Shown: positions 1 through 9,484, counted from the stretch's first letter. The stretch: 40,230 nucleotides of DNA from Erysipelotrichaceae bacterium (GCA_022799495.1 JAAWON010000012.1:1-40230), one strand, 5' to 3'. Program-made: numbers and translations. Notes: generated by a model not told the origin, from the sequence alone.

Positions 1-1
1 G

Positions 2-64
2 CACGCTTCTTTTCAGGCTTATCTTGCCAAACAAAAGCACCGTGTTCTTGGTGCTAATGTTTAA
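2..64 (+). CDS. C-terminal tail of an unidentified protein, possibly a transposase
   Basis: A reading frame runs into the window and stops with TAA at 62-64 after about 20 residues (ends QKHRVLGANV). The length visible is too short to identify the family. A transposase end is only a guess, prompted by the lack of any other gene in 1-278 and the Lys/Gln-rich tail. Chance openness cannot be excluded. The stretch 65-234 shows no gene on either strand. Confidence 0.2.
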   Translation, partial: HASFQAYLAKQKHRVLGANV

Positions 65-234
65 CTTTTTTTGGGACATTTTCATTTTCGCTTGACAGGC
101 GTTCCTTGGGGAAAAATACCTTGGCTTCATAAAAATGTTTCAGAGATTAAAGTAGGCTGATCCATTTGGTAATCAGACCTTTTAAATGGTTCCTTTTGTA
201 TTTATTGTGCCAATCCAAGCAATGAAACACTACG

Positions 235-270
235 AAAAAAGGACTGCGTACAGCAAGTGGTTCAGTCCTT
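235..270 (-). terminator. Rho-independent terminator of the nagA-HAD operon
   Basis: Read on the minus strand, arms AGGACTG (263-269) and CAGTCCT (240-246) enclose a 16-nt loop and are followed by a run of T (complement of the A run 235-240). It lies just past the stop codon of the last gene of the minus-strand operon. Confidence 0.8.
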
Positions 271-278
271 CCATCTGA

Positions 279-1178
279 TTAAATAATCTGATATTTCTTT
301 AAGAAATGTGCAATACCATCACTGTCATTATCGAGCGTTACCTCAAAGGCAGTTGCCTTAACACTTTCCATCGCATTGGCCATCGCAACCGGATATTTCA
401 CGACTTCAAACATGGATAAATCGTTTTCCCCATCACCAAATACAGCTATTTCATCAGGGGAGATACCCAGTTCTTTCGCCAGTTTCAAAAGCGCATTGCC
501 CTTATTGATACCTAAGGGCTGGCATTCAATCCAACGATAGGTGGTACGGGCAAGATGGTATTTTTTGCCTAAACGCTTGCATAGTTCCTGATAGGGAACA
601 TCCAATCGCTCCGGCTCATGCGCAAAGCAAATTTTATTGATTGGGCAAGGAATATCCTGTGGCCCTTCAATATAATTGATATGAGAATACCCCTTGCGCT
701 GATCAATTACCAGCCCAAATGCGCCGGCTGTCCAAGGCACATCCTCCGCAATGTTATTTTCCTTGCGATAAACTTCCTTAAGTTGTTTTACGCTTGTAGG
801 AATGTAATCATAGATCGTATCATCCATTACGCCCATAATCTCAATATCATAAGGAAACGCAGCCGTATAGATCTCATGAATTTCATCTAAATTCAAACGT
901 CGTATCACTTCATGCTCCATTGTGGCAGTCTTGGTAATTGCCGCACCATTGGCACCGATAAAGTAACCGTCATATTGCGGCATCTGTAATTGTTCCCCAA
1001 AAGCGGTCAGTGATTTATAACTCCTGCCCGAGGAAAGTACCAAGCGCACCCCTTTTTTCTCTGCCTCAATCAATGCCTGCAATGTTTGCTCACTGATGAC
1101 ATGGTTGGAATTTAAAAGCGTTCCATCCATATCCATCGCAATCAATTTGATTGGTAATTTGTTATTTTCCTGATCCAT
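279..1178 (-). CDS. HAD superfamily hydrolase, Cof-type (subfamily IIB)
   Basis: Predicted Mg-dependent phosphatase of small phosphorylated metabolites, typically sugar phosphates; the exact substrate cannot be read from sequence. Motif I is DMDGTLLNSN near the N-terminus, motif II lies in VLSSGRSY, and the C-terminal motif is GDGENDLSM, the classic Cof/YidA pattern with a C2B cap between. I place the start at the ATG at 1178 because a GAGGAAA ribosome-binding site sits just upstream; the frame stays open further upstream to 1232 but without a good site. That gives about 299 residues, a little longer than the usual 265-290. It is the last gene of a nagA-nagA-HAD-HAD operon, 80 bp after the preceding HAD gene, and is followed by a clear terminator. 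Confidence 0.88.
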   Translation of the reverse strand: MDQENNKLPIKLIAMDMDGTLLNSNHVISEQTLQALIEAEKKGVRLVLSSGRSYKSLTAFGEQLQMPQYDGYFIGANGAAITKTATMEHEVIRRLNLDEIHEIYTAAFPYDIEIMGVMDDTIYDYIPTSVKQLKEVYRKENNIAEDVPWTAGAFGLVIDQRKGYSHINYIEGPQDIPCPINKICFAHEPERLDVPYQELCKRLGKKYHLARTTYRWIECQPLGINKGNALLKLAKELGISPDEIAVFGDGENDLSMFEVVKYPVAMANAMESVKATAFEVTLDNDSDGIAHFLKKYQII

Positions 1179-1220
1179 TGTTTCCTCATAAGTGCGAGTG
1201 CACTTTAACCTTTCCTTTTT

Positions 1221-1239
1221 GCATTGCCTCAAGCAATGC
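1221..1239. other. Perfect 7-bp hairpin between the two HAD genes
   Basis: GCATTGC (1221-1227) and GCAATGC (1233-1239) form a perfect inverted repeat around a 5-nt loop. On the operon mRNA it is followed by A residues and not U, so it is not a standard terminator. It could be an mRNA-stability or processing element separating the last cistron. Confidence 0.4.
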
Positions 1240-1258
1240 TTCCTGCTTTATCCCTGTT

Positions 1259-2041
1259 TCACTCCGGTTGAATCCAACCAAAATGGACACATGCCCGATA
1301 TAATCCGTCATGATCCACATCATCGGTGACATAATCCGCCACAGCTTTTAAGGAATCGGTCGCATTCCCCATCGCAATGCCAAGTTCGGCACTCTCGATC
1401 ATTTCCTTATCATTATAGCCATCCCCAAACGCTGCGATTTCATTAGGCTGAATGCCCCAATAAGCGGCACATTCAATGATACCATGCCCCTTATTCACAT
1501 TGGGCGCCAAGATTTCATTTGCATAGTTCAAGGTGATGTGATAATTTTGTTTACATAGCGCCATAATTTCATCTCGCAGTGCTTCATCATGCGTGTAATA
1601 CAATATATGAAGCAACTGTTGATTGGCATATGGCCTTGTTTCCGGCATCATGCCATACAGCATCTGAAACCGCGCTCTGATTTCATCATCGTGCCGGTTC
1701 ATGCAGTTATCCTGATCCGTTGATACCCAGCGGTAAGTAAGATGATGCTGGTCCAAAAACGCAATGATTTGCTGCGCTTCCTCATGAACCAACGGATGTT
1801 GAATGATGCAGCGATCCTTTTCATAGATCTGTGCCCCTGCAATACAGACCAATGCGTCCATGATGTCCACATAATCCCTAGGCAATTCGCTCATCTCGGC
1901 CAATGAACGGCTTGTACAGATAGCGATTTTATATCCATTTGCTTTCAACATACGAAATGCATGCATGGCAGATGCAGGAATTTGATCCGTGGTATGAGAA
2001 AAACTGGTACCGTCGATGTCGAAGAAAATCGCTTTGATCAT
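1259..2041 (-). CDS. HAD superfamily hydrolase, Cof-type (YkrA-like)
   Basis: Second predicted phosphatase, 260 residues, the normal size for the family. Motif I is FFDIDGTSFS at residues 6-15, motif II is in AICTSRS, and the metal-binding motif is GDGYNDKEM in the C-terminal third. Sequence similarity to its downstream neighbour is limited to these motifs, so this is not a recent duplication. Its ATG overlaps the stop codon of the upstream nagA gene (TAATG at 2039-2043), so translation is probably coupled. Context suggests a role on phosphorylated amino sugars or their breakdown products, but that is inference. Confidence 0.88.
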   Translation of the reverse strand: MIKAIFFDIDGTSFSHTTDQIPASAMHAFRMLKANGYKIAICTSRSLAEMSELPRDYVDIMDALVCIAGAQIYEKDRCIIQHPLVHEEAQQIIAFLDQHHLTYRWVSTDQDNCMNRHDDEIRARFQMLYGMMPETRPYANQQLLHILYYTHDEALRDEIMALCKQNYHITLNYANEILAPNVNKGHGIIECAAYWGIQPNEIAAFGDGYNDKEMIESAELGIAMGNATDSLKAVADYVTDDVDHDGLYRACVHFGWIQPE

Positions 2042-3171
2042 TACAGTTTTTCCTCACCCATGATGATAGTCTGACAGACTTGATATGCATCATCTATCAC
2101 GGTAAAGTCCGCATCATAGCCAACCTGAATCTCACCCTTATGTTCCAAGCCAAGAAATTTCGCAACATTTTTTGATGATGCATTGATCGCTGTAACCTCT
2201 TCTATGCCACATTTTGTCACAAGATTTTTCACCATGTCGATCAATTTATTGGAACTGCCGGCCAAACGACCATCTTTTAAATGCCCGCAACCATGTTCAT
2301 CCACTTGAACCCAGCGTCCCGGCATTTCATAGATTCCCGGCTTTAAACCCTTGATTTGAACCGCATCGGTTACTAAAATCAAACGATCCTTTCCTTTCGC
2401 ACGTGCCAGTGCCTTTACAACAGCGAAGTGCACATGGACACCATCACAAATTACTTCCGCATACATATCATCCATACTCATCGCTGCACCGGCACTGCCC
2501 GGTTCGCGATGATGTACACCAAGCATTCCATTAAAGGTGTGAGTAAAACTACCGGCGCCGGCCGCTCTACCTGCTTCACAGTCTGCATAAGTCGCACCGG
2601 TATGCCCAATGGTAACACGCACGCCCTGCGCTGCACAATGCTTGGTCAATGCCTGTTCATCATCCATCTCCGGAGCGATACAAATCAAACGGATCTTACC
2701 ATCTGCGGCCTTTTGCCAGCGCTCAAACTGTTCAATATTGGGCTTCTGGATTAAATAAGGATTGTGTGCTCCTTTGAAATTAAAGGAAATTTGTGGTCCT
2801 TCCACATGGATGCCCAATCCCTGTGTACCTTCATGATACGTATCAATCACTTTGGAAATGGTCGCAAAACTCTGTAATAGATTTGCTTCCGGAGCGGTTG
2901 AGGTGGTCACAAGAAAACTTGTGACACCCTCCTTTGCCAGTCCATCCATCCAATACTTTAAGCCTTCCTCATTCGCATAATTCGCATCCATGCCATTATA
3001 ACCATGACAATGCATTTCAATTAAACCGGGAATGATCTTCCAATCGCCATAATCTCGATCTACCGCTTTTTCACCATAGGGATAAAGGGCTGTGATCTTT
3101 CCCTTTTGTATCTCGATCTGTGCCTTCTGAAAAGCCTCATCCACCCAGACACGAGTGCTTTGAATGATCAT
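2041..3171 (-). CDS. nagA: N-acetylglucosamine-6-phosphate deacetylase-like amidohydrolase (copy 1)
   Basis: Cytoplasmic metal-dependent amidohydrolase expected to deacetylate N-acetylhexosamine 6-phosphate to the amine. The 376-residue protein has the NagA landmarks in order: the metal-site HCH in IEMHCHGYNGMD, the metal-binding Glu in VEGPQISF, His in TIGHTGATY, the substrate loop THTFNGMLGVHHRE, and the catalytic Asp in LVTDAV. It is a diverged tandem paralogue of the next gene upstream; both begin MIIQS and share IYPYGEK-type strands. Start and stop codons overlap both neighbours as TAATG, indicating tight coupling. The substrate may differ from that of the second copy, for example GalNAc-6-P versus GlcNAc-6-P. 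Confidence 0.9.
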   Translation of the reverse strand: MIIQSTRVWVDEAFQKAQIEIQKGKITALYPYGEKAVDRDYGDWKIIPGLIEMHCHGYNGMDANYANEEGLKYWMDGLAKEGVTSFLVTTSTAPEANLLQSFATISKVIDTYHEGTQGLGIHVEGPQISFNFKGAHNPYLIQKPNIEQFERWQKAADGKIRLICIAPEMDDEQALTKHCAAQGVRVTIGHTGATYADCEAGRAAGAGSFTHTFNGMLGVHHREPGSAGAAMSMDDMYAEVICDGVHVHFAVVKALARAKGKDRLILVTDAVQIKGLKPGIYEMPGRWVQVDEHGCGHLKDGRLAGSSNKLIDMVKNLVTKCGIEEVTAINASSKNVAKFLGLEHKGEIQVGYDADFTVIDDAYQVCQTIIMGEEKL

Positions 3172-4307
3172 TATTTAACTTCCTTACCGCCGCAATAAAC
3201 CTGAACGACCTCGTAATCACGATCCAATACGACCATATCGGCATCATAACCTGCACACAAGCGTCCTTTGCGATCATCCACACCCAAATAACGAGCCGGA
3301 TTGATCGTTGCCATATTGATAGCCCAATCCACCGGAATCAGTGCTTTTTCAATCAAATTCTGTAAGCCCTTATTGAATTTCAATGTACCGCCGGCCAATG
3401 TCTCTGTACCGGCCAAATAAGCGGAACCGTTTTCACGGATCTCAATCGGATTACCGCCTAATTCATAGTATCCCGGCTTGCAGCCTTTCGCACACAGTGC
3501 ATCATCAATCATCAAGCAGTAATCTCTGCCCTTGCTGGTAATGAATGCAGAAACCGCTGCCCAATCCACATGATTCCCATCACAGATGATTTCACCATAC
3601 GTATCGCGCAAACGCATTGCTGCACCAACCAAAGCAGGCTCACGATGATGTAGACCATTCATACCATTGAATACATGAGTCATACCATTTGCGCCATTGG
3701 CTACTGCCATGATCGCTTCCTGATAAGTCGCACCGCTATGACCGATTGAAACATTCACCCCATTGGCAGATGCATATCTGGTCAAGGCATGATCAGGATC
3801 TTGCTCACAAGCCATTGTAATCACCTTAATCAAGCCTTTTGCGGCCTCCTGATATTTTTTAAATTGTTCCACATTCGGAGTAACGATAAACTGCTCCGGC
3901 TGTGCGCCTTTATTCTTCACATTTAAGTAAGGGCCTTCAAAATGAATACCTAAAATTTCAGCGCCCTCATAGCCTTCCTCAACAACCTTTGCGACATTCG
4001 CTACCGCATTGGTCAACACTTCCTCAGACTGCGTTACGGTAGTTGGACAGAAACCTGTAATACCTTCCTCCAATAAGCCTTTTGCCCATGTAACCAATCC
4101 TTCACGGTGTGCATCATTGGTATCAAAACCCAAACCACCGTGGCAATGCACATCAATCATACCCGGAATGATCCGATGATCACCGTAATCTACATCTGCT
4201 TTCTTTTCACCATACGGATAGATCGCAACGATTTTGCCATCCTCCATCTCAATTTGTGCTGCTGCGAACACACTGGAAATCCAAACCTGTTTACTTTGAA
4301 TAATCAT
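3171..4307 (-). CDS. nagA: N-acetylglucosamine-6-phosphate deacetylase-like amidohydrolase (copy 2)
   Basis: First gene of the four-gene operon, 378 residues from the ATG at 4307, which begins MIIQSKQVW like its paralogue and follows an AAGGAG site. The frame is open upstream to 4439, but that stretch covers the promoter and is not counted. NagA motifs: IDVHCHGGLGFD, FEGPYLNVKNKGA, SIGHSGATY, THVFNGMNGLHHRE and catalytic Asp in LMIDDALCAKG, where the usual TDA reads DDA. All metal and catalytic positions look intact. No nagB, sugar kinase or PTS gene is in the window, so the source of the substrate is unknown. Confidence 0.9.
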   Translation of the reverse strand: MIIQSKQVWISSVFAAAQIEMEDGKIVAIYPYGEKKADVDYGDHRIIPGMIDVHCHGGLGFDTNDAHREGLVTWAKGLLEEGITGFCPTTVTQSEEVLTNAVANVAKVVEEGYEGAEILGIHFEGPYLNVKNKGAQPEQFIVTPNVEQFKKYQEAAKGLIKVITMACEQDPDHALTRYASANGVNVSIGHSGATYQEAIMAVANGANGMTHVFNGMNGLHHREPALVGAAMRLRDTYGEIICDGNHVDWAAVSAFITSKGRDYCLMIDDALCAKGCKPGYYELGGNPIEIRENGSAYLAGTETLAGGTLKFNKGLQNLIEKALIPVDWAINMATINPARYLGVDDRKGRLCAGYDADMVVLDRDYEVVQVYCGGKEVK

Positions 4308-4335
4308 GATGTTTTCATCTCCTTTTTCTTCTAAC

Positions 4336-4364
4336 ATTATACCTTTTATTGGATAACAGTGCAA
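4336..4364 (-). promoter_or_regulatory. Sigma-A promoter of the nagA-nagA-HAD-HAD operon
   Basis: On the minus strand TTGCAC (4359-4364) and TATAAT (4336-4341) are separated by exactly 17 bp and sit about 30 bp before the first start codon. This is an almost consensus housekeeping promoter. Confidence 0.8.
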
Positions 4365-4515
4365 TCCAAATAACCATGTTCTTCCCGTTATTTCACGGCT
4401 ACACGCTATCTTTGTCGTTTTATCTGTATCCTTTGTCATTTTTTCATTCGCATCTATACCACCATCCTTTACATACCGATTTTTCTCACATTGTATGTTA
4501 TTATACGCTTAATTG

Positions 4516-4524
4516 TGCTATACT
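4516..4524 (+). promoter_or_regulatory. Extended -10 promoter of cutC
   Basis: TG-C-TATACT matches the extended -10 pattern TGnTATAAT, about 28 bp before the cutC start. No convincing -35 hexamer lies 16-18 bp upstream, as is common for extended -10 promoters. It shares a 244-bp intergenic region with the divergent nagA promoter. Confidence 0.55.
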
Positions 4525-4551
4525 ATTACCAGAAATGGGAGGAATACTAAA

Positions 4552-5253
4552 ATGATTAAAAACACATTGATTGAAGTATGCTGCGGAAGCATTGAGGATG
4601 TCGCATTGGCAAGCCAGTTTCCGGTGGATCGCATTGAGTTGAACAGTGCGTTGGAGTTGGGCGGGTTGACCCCTTCTATGGGTACCTTAAAACAGGCTGT
4701 TCAATGTTCGCGTTTGCCGATTTGCTGCATGGTGCGACCAAGAACTTCTGGGTTTCATTACACGGAGGATCAATTTGACAGTATGTGCTTTGATGCCGAG
4801 ATGCTGATCAGTGGCGGTGCGGCAGGAATTGTGTTCGGTTTTCTTGATGATGAGATGTGTGTCAATGAGAAATGGACGAAGCGCATGGTACAAATTATAC
4901 ACTCTTATGGTCGTGAAGCCATTTTCCATAAAGCATTTGATGCCATTCCCGATAAGGATGAGGCATGCAAAATGTTAATTGCCTGCGGTGTCGATCGTAT
5001 TTTAACAAGTGGTGGGGAAAACTATCCTGATATTGAAAAAGGCTTTCCGACATTGAAACATTTGATTGAAACATATAACGATCAGATCACGATTCTAGTT
5101 GGTGGAGGCGTTCGTGCACATAATGTTCGCAACATTCTCACATCCACAAAATGCACGGAGATTCATATGACCGCAAAAGAAATTGCCAATGACAACGGCG
5201 ATTATGTACGTGTTTCAGAACAGAATTTAGAAGAGATTCTCGAAAACTTCTAA
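4552..5253 (+). CDS. cutC: CutC family protein
   Basis: A 233-residue single-domain TIM-barrel protein of the CutC family. Diagnostic strings are LIEVCCGSIEDV at the N-terminus, ELGGLTPSMG, the MVRPR strand, HKAFDAIPD, and DRILTSGG. Start chosen at the ATG at 4552 after a GGGAGG site. The family was named for copper homeostasis in E. coli, but that role is disputed and the enzymatic activity is unknown; the fold is like that of sugar-phosphate enzymes. It is divergent from an amino-sugar deacetylase operon, which fits a sugar-related role better than copper, but this is inference. No copper gene is nearby. Confidence 0.88.
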   Translation: MIKNTLIEVCCGSIEDVALASQFPVDRIELNSALELGGLTPSMGTLKQAVQCSRLPICCMVRPRTSGFHYTEDQFDSMCFDAEMLISGGAAGIVFGFLDDEMCVNEKWTKRMVQIIHSYGREAIFHKAFDAIPDKDEACKMLIACGVDRILTSGGENYPDIEKGFPTLKHLIETYNDQITILVGGGVRAHNVRNILTSTKCTEIHMTAKEIANDNGDYVRVSEQNLEEILENF

Positions 5254-5306
5254 AGCGTAGAAACGAGTGATCCATTACAAAATACGCTGCTATAATGGAA
5301 TCAGAT

Positions 5307-5333
5307 AAGAAGTACCGATGGTGCTTCTTTTTT
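5307..5333 (+). terminator. Terminator of cutC
   Basis: Arms AAGAAGTACC and GGTGCTTCTT around a short GAT loop, followed by a T run, 54 bp after the cutC stop codon. Confidence 0.75.
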
Positions 5334-5397
5334 ATAGCTTGATTGGATCAGCGCATCTGCATCATGCTATGTACATTGATCCATTTTACTTCCAAAC

Positions 5398-5425
5398 AAA
5401 AAGACCACGTGATTTCCACATGATC
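5398..5425 (-). terminator. Terminator of the tilS-hpt-ftsH operon
   Basis: On the minus strand GATCATGTG and CACGTGGTC (9 bp with G-U pairs, loop of 5) are followed by TTTTTG. It begins 16 bp after the ftsH stop. Confidence 0.75.
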
Positions 5426-5440
5426 TGTTTGTGTCATTTT

Positions 5441-7651
5441 CTACTGTTCAGATGCGTTGGTATCAGATGCATCTTTGGCCTTGGTCGTCCGCTTCTTTTT
5501 TGTTTCTGCCGCGGGCTTCAACTCTGCCTTTATGATTTTTTCATCCTCGCTTTTTTTGCGACGCGTGCGTTTTTTAACCACCGGTGCTTCCTCGCCTGTT
5601 ACCTCCTGCATCGCTTCCTCAAAGGTCGGTTGATCCGCAGCCTTTTTGGTACGAGTGCGCTTTGGTTTCGGTTTCTCCTGTACTTCCGTTTGCGGCTGTT
5701 CGCTTTCGCCTTGGATAGATTCCTTGATGGAATCCGTGCTTGCGGCTTCATCCGTGGAAGTTGGAATTTCTTCCATAGTGGATTCACTTTCAGTCGCTGC
5801 TTGTCCTTCTTCCGTTGGTGCTACCAAAGGATGAATCGTTCCATGATCGACCAAATTTAAGATCTCCTCATTGGTGATTGTTTCTTCCTCAATCAAGGTT
5901 TCCGCAATCAATGCCAATAAATCCATATGATCAGAGATAATCTGCTTGCTGTTTTCGTAACATGCATTGATTATATTGCGGATCTCCTTGTCAATCTCAT
6001 AAGCAATCTCATGCGAATAATCGTTGCCCTTGCCATAATCGCGGCCTAAGAATACATTACCACTCGCATCATCATATTGCACCGGTCCCAAATTCGACAT
6101 ACCGAAACTCTTTACCATCATTTTGGCAATCTTCGTTGCTTTCTCAATATCATTAGAAGCCCCTGCGGAGATCTCATGAAACATGAGTTCCTCAGCGACA
6201 CGACCACCCAATAAACCGGTAATCTTTGCCATGAAGTCGCTCTTCGTCGGCATCATCTTTTCTTCTTCCGGCGTCATCAAATTATATCCGCCTGCATCGC
6301 CACGCGGTATAATCGTAACTTTTTGTACCATGTCGGAATTTTCCAGTTTCAAGCCGATGACCGCATGACCTGCCTCATGATAAGCAACCAAGCGCTTCTC
6401 TTGATCCGTATACTTACGGGATTTCTTGGCCGGTCCCATCATGACACGATCAATCGCTTCATCCAAATCATTCATCGTAACCAAATTACGATTATCACGA
6501 ACTGCTAAAATTGCACCTTCATTTAAGACATTCTCCAAATCAGCTCCGGAGAATCCGGGTGTACGCTTGGCGAGATTTTCCAAAGAGACATCACTGGCGA
6601 GTTTCTTATTCTTTGCATGTACACCTAAAATCTCAATACGGCCGCGCTTATCCGGCAGTGATACCGTGATCTGACGATCAAAACGTCCGGATCGAAGCAA
6701 CGCCGGATCCAACACATCAGGACGATTGGTTGCGGCAATAATTACGATACCGGTATTCTCACTCATTCCATCCATTTCCACCAACAACTGGTTCAAGGTC
6801 TGTTCACGCTCATCATTACCGCCACCCATGCCGGCACCACGCTGACGTCCGACCGCATCAATCTCATCAATGAAAACGATACATGGTGCATTCTGCTGCG
6901 CTTTTTTAAACATATCACGCACACGACCTGCACCCGTACCGACAAACATCTCCACAAAATCCGAACCGGAAATTGAGAAGAACGGTACATCGGCTTCGCC
7001 GGCTACTGCTTTTGCCAACAAGGTCTTACCCGTACCCGGAGGACCTACCATCAGCATTCCCTTGGGAATACGGGCGCCCATATCGGTAAAGCGGGAAGGA
7101 TTTTTCAGATAGTCAATGATTTCCTTAACCTCTTCTTTTTCCTCCTCACAGCCCGCCACATCGGCAAAACGCACTTTCACATTGCCCTCAATGCGCGCCT
7201 TGGACTTGGTAAATTCAAACGCCTTATTCGCACCTCCGGCATTCATACGAGTAAACATATAAATGATCATACCACCTAGTAAAAGCACCGGCAGAATCAC
7301 ATTCAGCAGCATGCTCGTCATCATTTCCCCATGGCTTGGATCACTTGCCTCAACCACAGCTTCATTTTTTAACAACACACTGTCTAACCACGCCTGATTT
7401 TCCGCAGTTTGTGGGATACTAACATTAAAATTCTTAATCGTTCCGTTGTTATCATACTTACCGCTGACTTCAATCACCACACCCGTAATAGACATCTCTG
7501 CTTCGGTGATCTTCATCTTATCGGCATTCTTTTTAAATTCGTTGTAATTCATCGTATCTGTATTACTGGAATTTGCCATGGAGAACATGACGACAAAGAT
7601 TGATATGACGACAATATAAGGCAATATATTTTTGAACTTAGACATATTCAT
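5441..7651 (-). CDS. ftsH: ATP-dependent zinc metalloprotease FtsH with extended charged tail
   Basis: Membrane-anchored AAA+ protease that extracts and degrades membrane and regulatory proteins. Order of domains: TM1 (about 8-26), extracytoplasmic domain, TM2 (about 112-134), AAA module with Walker A GPPGTGKT (203-210), Walker B IVFIDEID (258-265), second region of homology [19 protein letters not shown] (307-325), and a zinc protease domain with HEAGHA (425-430) and the third ligand Asp near 501. At 736 residues it is about 100 longer than B. subtilis FtsH (637). The excess is a low-complexity tail from about 611: first Glu/Ser/Thr-rich, then three Lys/Arg clusters ([25 protein letters not shown]). 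ATG follows GGAG at 9 nt spacing. It sits downstream of hpt, as in many Firmicutes. Confidence 0.97.
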   Translation of the reverse strand: MNMSKFKNILPYIVVISIFVVMFSMANSSNTDTMNYNEFKKNADKMKITEAEMSITGVVIEVSGKYDNNGTIKNFNVSIPQTAENQAWLDSVLLKNEAVVEASDPSHGEMMTSMLLNVILPVLLLGGMIIYMFTRMNAGGANKAFEFTKSKARIEGNVKVRFADVAGCEEEKEEVKEIIDYLKNPSRFTDMGARIPKGMLMVGPPGTGKTLLAKAVAGEADVPFFSISGSDFVEMFVGTGAGRVRDMFKKAQQNAPCIVFIDEIDAVGRQRGAGMGGGNDEREQTLNQLLVEMDGMSENTGIVIIAATNRPDVLDPALLRSGRFDRQITVSLPDKRGRIEILGVHAKNKKLASDVSLENLAKRTPGFSGADLENVLNEGAILAVRDNRNLVTMNDLDEAIDRVMMGPAKKSRKYTDQEKRLVAYHEAGHAVIGLKLENSDMVQKVTIIPRGDAGGYNLMTPEEEKMMPTKSDFMAKITGLLGGRVAEELMFHEISAGASNDIEKATKIAKMMVKSFGMSNLGPVQYDDASGNVFLGRDYGKGNDYSHEIAYEIDKEIRNIINACYENSKQIISDHMDLLALIAETLIEEETITNEEILNLVDHGTIHPLVAPTEEGQAATESESTMEEIPTSTDEAASTDSIKESIQGESEQPQTEVQEKPKPKRTRTKKAADQPTFEEAMQEVTGEEAPVVKKRTRRKKSEDEKIIKAELKPAAETKKKRTTKAKDASDTNASEQ

Positions 7652-7674
7652 AACATCGCACTCCTTTCCATATG

Positions 7675-8214
7675 CTATTCATAGAATTCACGCTTTAAGA
7701 TACCGACAAAAGGTAAATTACGGAATTTCTGATCAAAATCCAAACCAAACCCGATCACAAATTCATTGGGGATTTCAAAGCCTACATAATCTGCCTCAAT
7801 CTCCACCACGCGGCGTGTCGGCTTATCTAGTAAACTGACTACCTTGACATCCTTTGCGCCCTTGTTACGAAGTAAGGTTGTCACTTCTTTCAGTGTCCTA
7901 CCTGTATCAATAATATCCTCTACCAATAAGATAGATAATCCCTTTACAGAACCATCCAAATCCTTATTGATTTTAATATCACCGATGGATTCAGTACCTT
8001 CATAACTGGATACATCCATAAAATCAAGACAGACATCCAAATCAATATGTTTAGAGAGTTCTGCCAAAAAAGGGATACTGCCTTTTAAAAGCGCCACCAA
8101 ATAAGGTGTTTCACCACATTTGCGATAGTCCTCACTGATCTGTTTGCCCAATTCTTTACAGCGTCTTACGATATCCTCCTGTGATACCAATATTTTTTCT
8201 ACTGCATGATGCAT
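7675..8214 (-). CDS. hpt: Hypoxanthine phosphoribosyltransferase
   Basis: Purine salvage enzyme that converts hypoxanthine or guanine with PRPP to IMP or GMP in the cytoplasm. The 179-residue size is typical. The PRPP-binding signature VEDIIDTGRTLKEV is intact, as is the N-terminal VALLKGSIPFLAEL loop. Start ATG follows a GGAGG site. It lies 28 bp after tilS and 23 bp before ftsH, the conserved tilS-hpt-ftsH operon. Confidence 0.96.
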   Translation of the reverse strand: MHHAVEKILVSQEDIVRRCKELGKQISEDYRKCGETPYLVALLKGSIPFLAELSKHIDLDVCLDFMDVSSYEGTESIGDIKINKDLDGSVKGLSILLVEDIIDTGRTLKEVTTLLRNKGAKDVKVVSLLDKPTRRVVEIEADYVGFEIPNEFVIGFGLDFDQKFRNLPFVGILKREFYE

Positions 8215-8242
8215 GTATCTTATCCTCCTACAAACATATAGA

Positions 8243-9478
8243 TTATTTTAACACAAATACGCTAGGATTGTTAGAAAAATGTGAAATATCACAGCCTAAT
8301 TTCGCGATAAAGATGATTTCACCTGCCTGATTGACCATAATCGGCCAAATTTGCCTCTCCTGTTTGGGAATCTTGCGATCAATGAAGAAACGATTTAGTT
8401 TCTTTGTGCCATAGCGTAAGGTAATGGCATCACCGGGCTTGGGGGAGCGTATGGTGATCGGGAAATCATCGGGATACAGCGTAACTCCTTCTATCACATC
8501 ACCTTGATCGCTCAATGAATAATAAGGTGTTGTTAAGGGATGCAGCATCGTAATATCCGCATAGGTATAAGCATAGGAATCTGCTTGTATATCCTGTGGA
8601 TGAGGAATGAGTGAAAGGATTCCGTACTCCTTATGAAACTGATATGCTTGCGTTGTGCGCTGTCCATTACCGCTTTGTAATAGTAGCGATCGCATACTGG
8701 CGAGTTCCTTGGCAGAAACATGTATGTTGCATTCCTGCTTCAACCAATGATGCAATACCGTATCTATCAGTGCTTGTGGCAAAGCAAGCAAGGAAGCGCA
8801 ATCCTTCCTCCATGTGCTAAAAAACATGACAGCCTCCTGCCGCAGTTGCGCAAGACGCTGATTTTCCGCTTGAATCGTGAACATCATCTGATGCTTTTGC
8901 GCATCGCTCATGCCATCAATATAAGTATGGCGAATCCGATTCCTTGTATACTGATCGCTCAGATTGCTTTCATCCAGCCAATATGGAACATGATGATGCG
9001 CACAATACGCCATCAGTTCTTGCTTGGTATAAGACAATAGTGGTCGCACCACCAAACAACCAAATAGTTCACTGCGCTCCTTGATACCATAATAAGCAGG
9101 AATCGCACCGCGCTTTTGTTGCATGAGATAGGTTTCCAGATGATCATCCAACTGATGGGCAACCAAAACCCCTTTGGCATGATAACGCTGGATTAACTCA
9201 TGAAAAAAGGTATAGCGCTGTCGCCGGGCAAAGGCTTGGAAGTTCTCTGTACAAGGCTCATTTTGATAACGCACTTCACAGGGAATATGATGAACCTCAC
9301 AATACGCCATTACCCCTTTCATATCGCGCTTTGCACTTTCGCGTTTCTGGTAATTCATATGAGCTGCAATCACTTTGATATCAACTTGCATACACATATG
9401 TAGCAATGCCATGGAATCACTGCCACCACTGACCGCCACAATCCATGGATCCTGTTTCGTTTGTTTTTGTAATCGCAT
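8243..9478 (-). CDS. tilS: tRNA(Ile)-lysidine synthase
   Basis: Modifies C34 of the AUA-reading tRNA-Ile to lysidine, changing both its codon and amino-acid identity; essential in most bacteria. The PP-loop motif VSGGSDSMALL lies near the N-terminus, followed by HQLDDHLET and the TilS C-terminal domain (411 residues). The frame is open upstream to 9634, but the protein family starts close to the PP-loop, so I choose ATG 9478 (MRLQKQTK). Its Shine-Dalgarno-like GGAGG is only one base before the ATG, and a TATAAT box ends 7 bp before the ATG, so the mRNA may be leaderless (see findings). An alternative start upstream at 9505 has no ribosome-binding site. Confidence 0.93.
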   Translation of the reverse strand: MRLQKQTKQDPWIVAVSGGSDSMALLHMCMQVDIKVIAAHMNYQKRESAKRDMKGVMAYCEVHHIPCEVRYQNEPCTENFQAFARRQRYTFFHELIQRYHAKGVLVAHQLDDHLETYLMQQKRGAIPAYYGIKERSELFGCLVVRPLLSYTKQELMAYCAHHHVPYWLDESNLSDQYTRNRIRHTYIDGMSDAQKHQMMFTIQAENQRLAQLRQEAVMFFSTWRKDCASLLALPQALIDTVLHHWLKQECNIHVSAKELASMRSLLLQSGNGQRTTQAYQFHKEYGILSLIPHPQDIQADSYAYTYADITMLHPLTTPYYSLSDQGDVIEGVTLYPDDFPITIRSPKPGDAITLRYGTKKLNRFFIDRKIPKQERQIWPIMVNQAGEIIFIAKLGCDISHFSNNPSVFVLK

Positions 9479-9484
9479 GCCTCC

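Noticed and set aside
5268-5296. TATAAT at 5291 as the promoter of a small RNA
   Set aside because: No -35 at proper distance and the following hairpin is explained as the cutC terminator.
5318-5860. Long plus-strand frame opposite the end of ftsH, Phe/Cys/Arg-rich
   Set aside because: It is antisense to the Lys/Glu-rich FtsH tail, has no ribosome-binding site and has the composition expected of a mirror frame.
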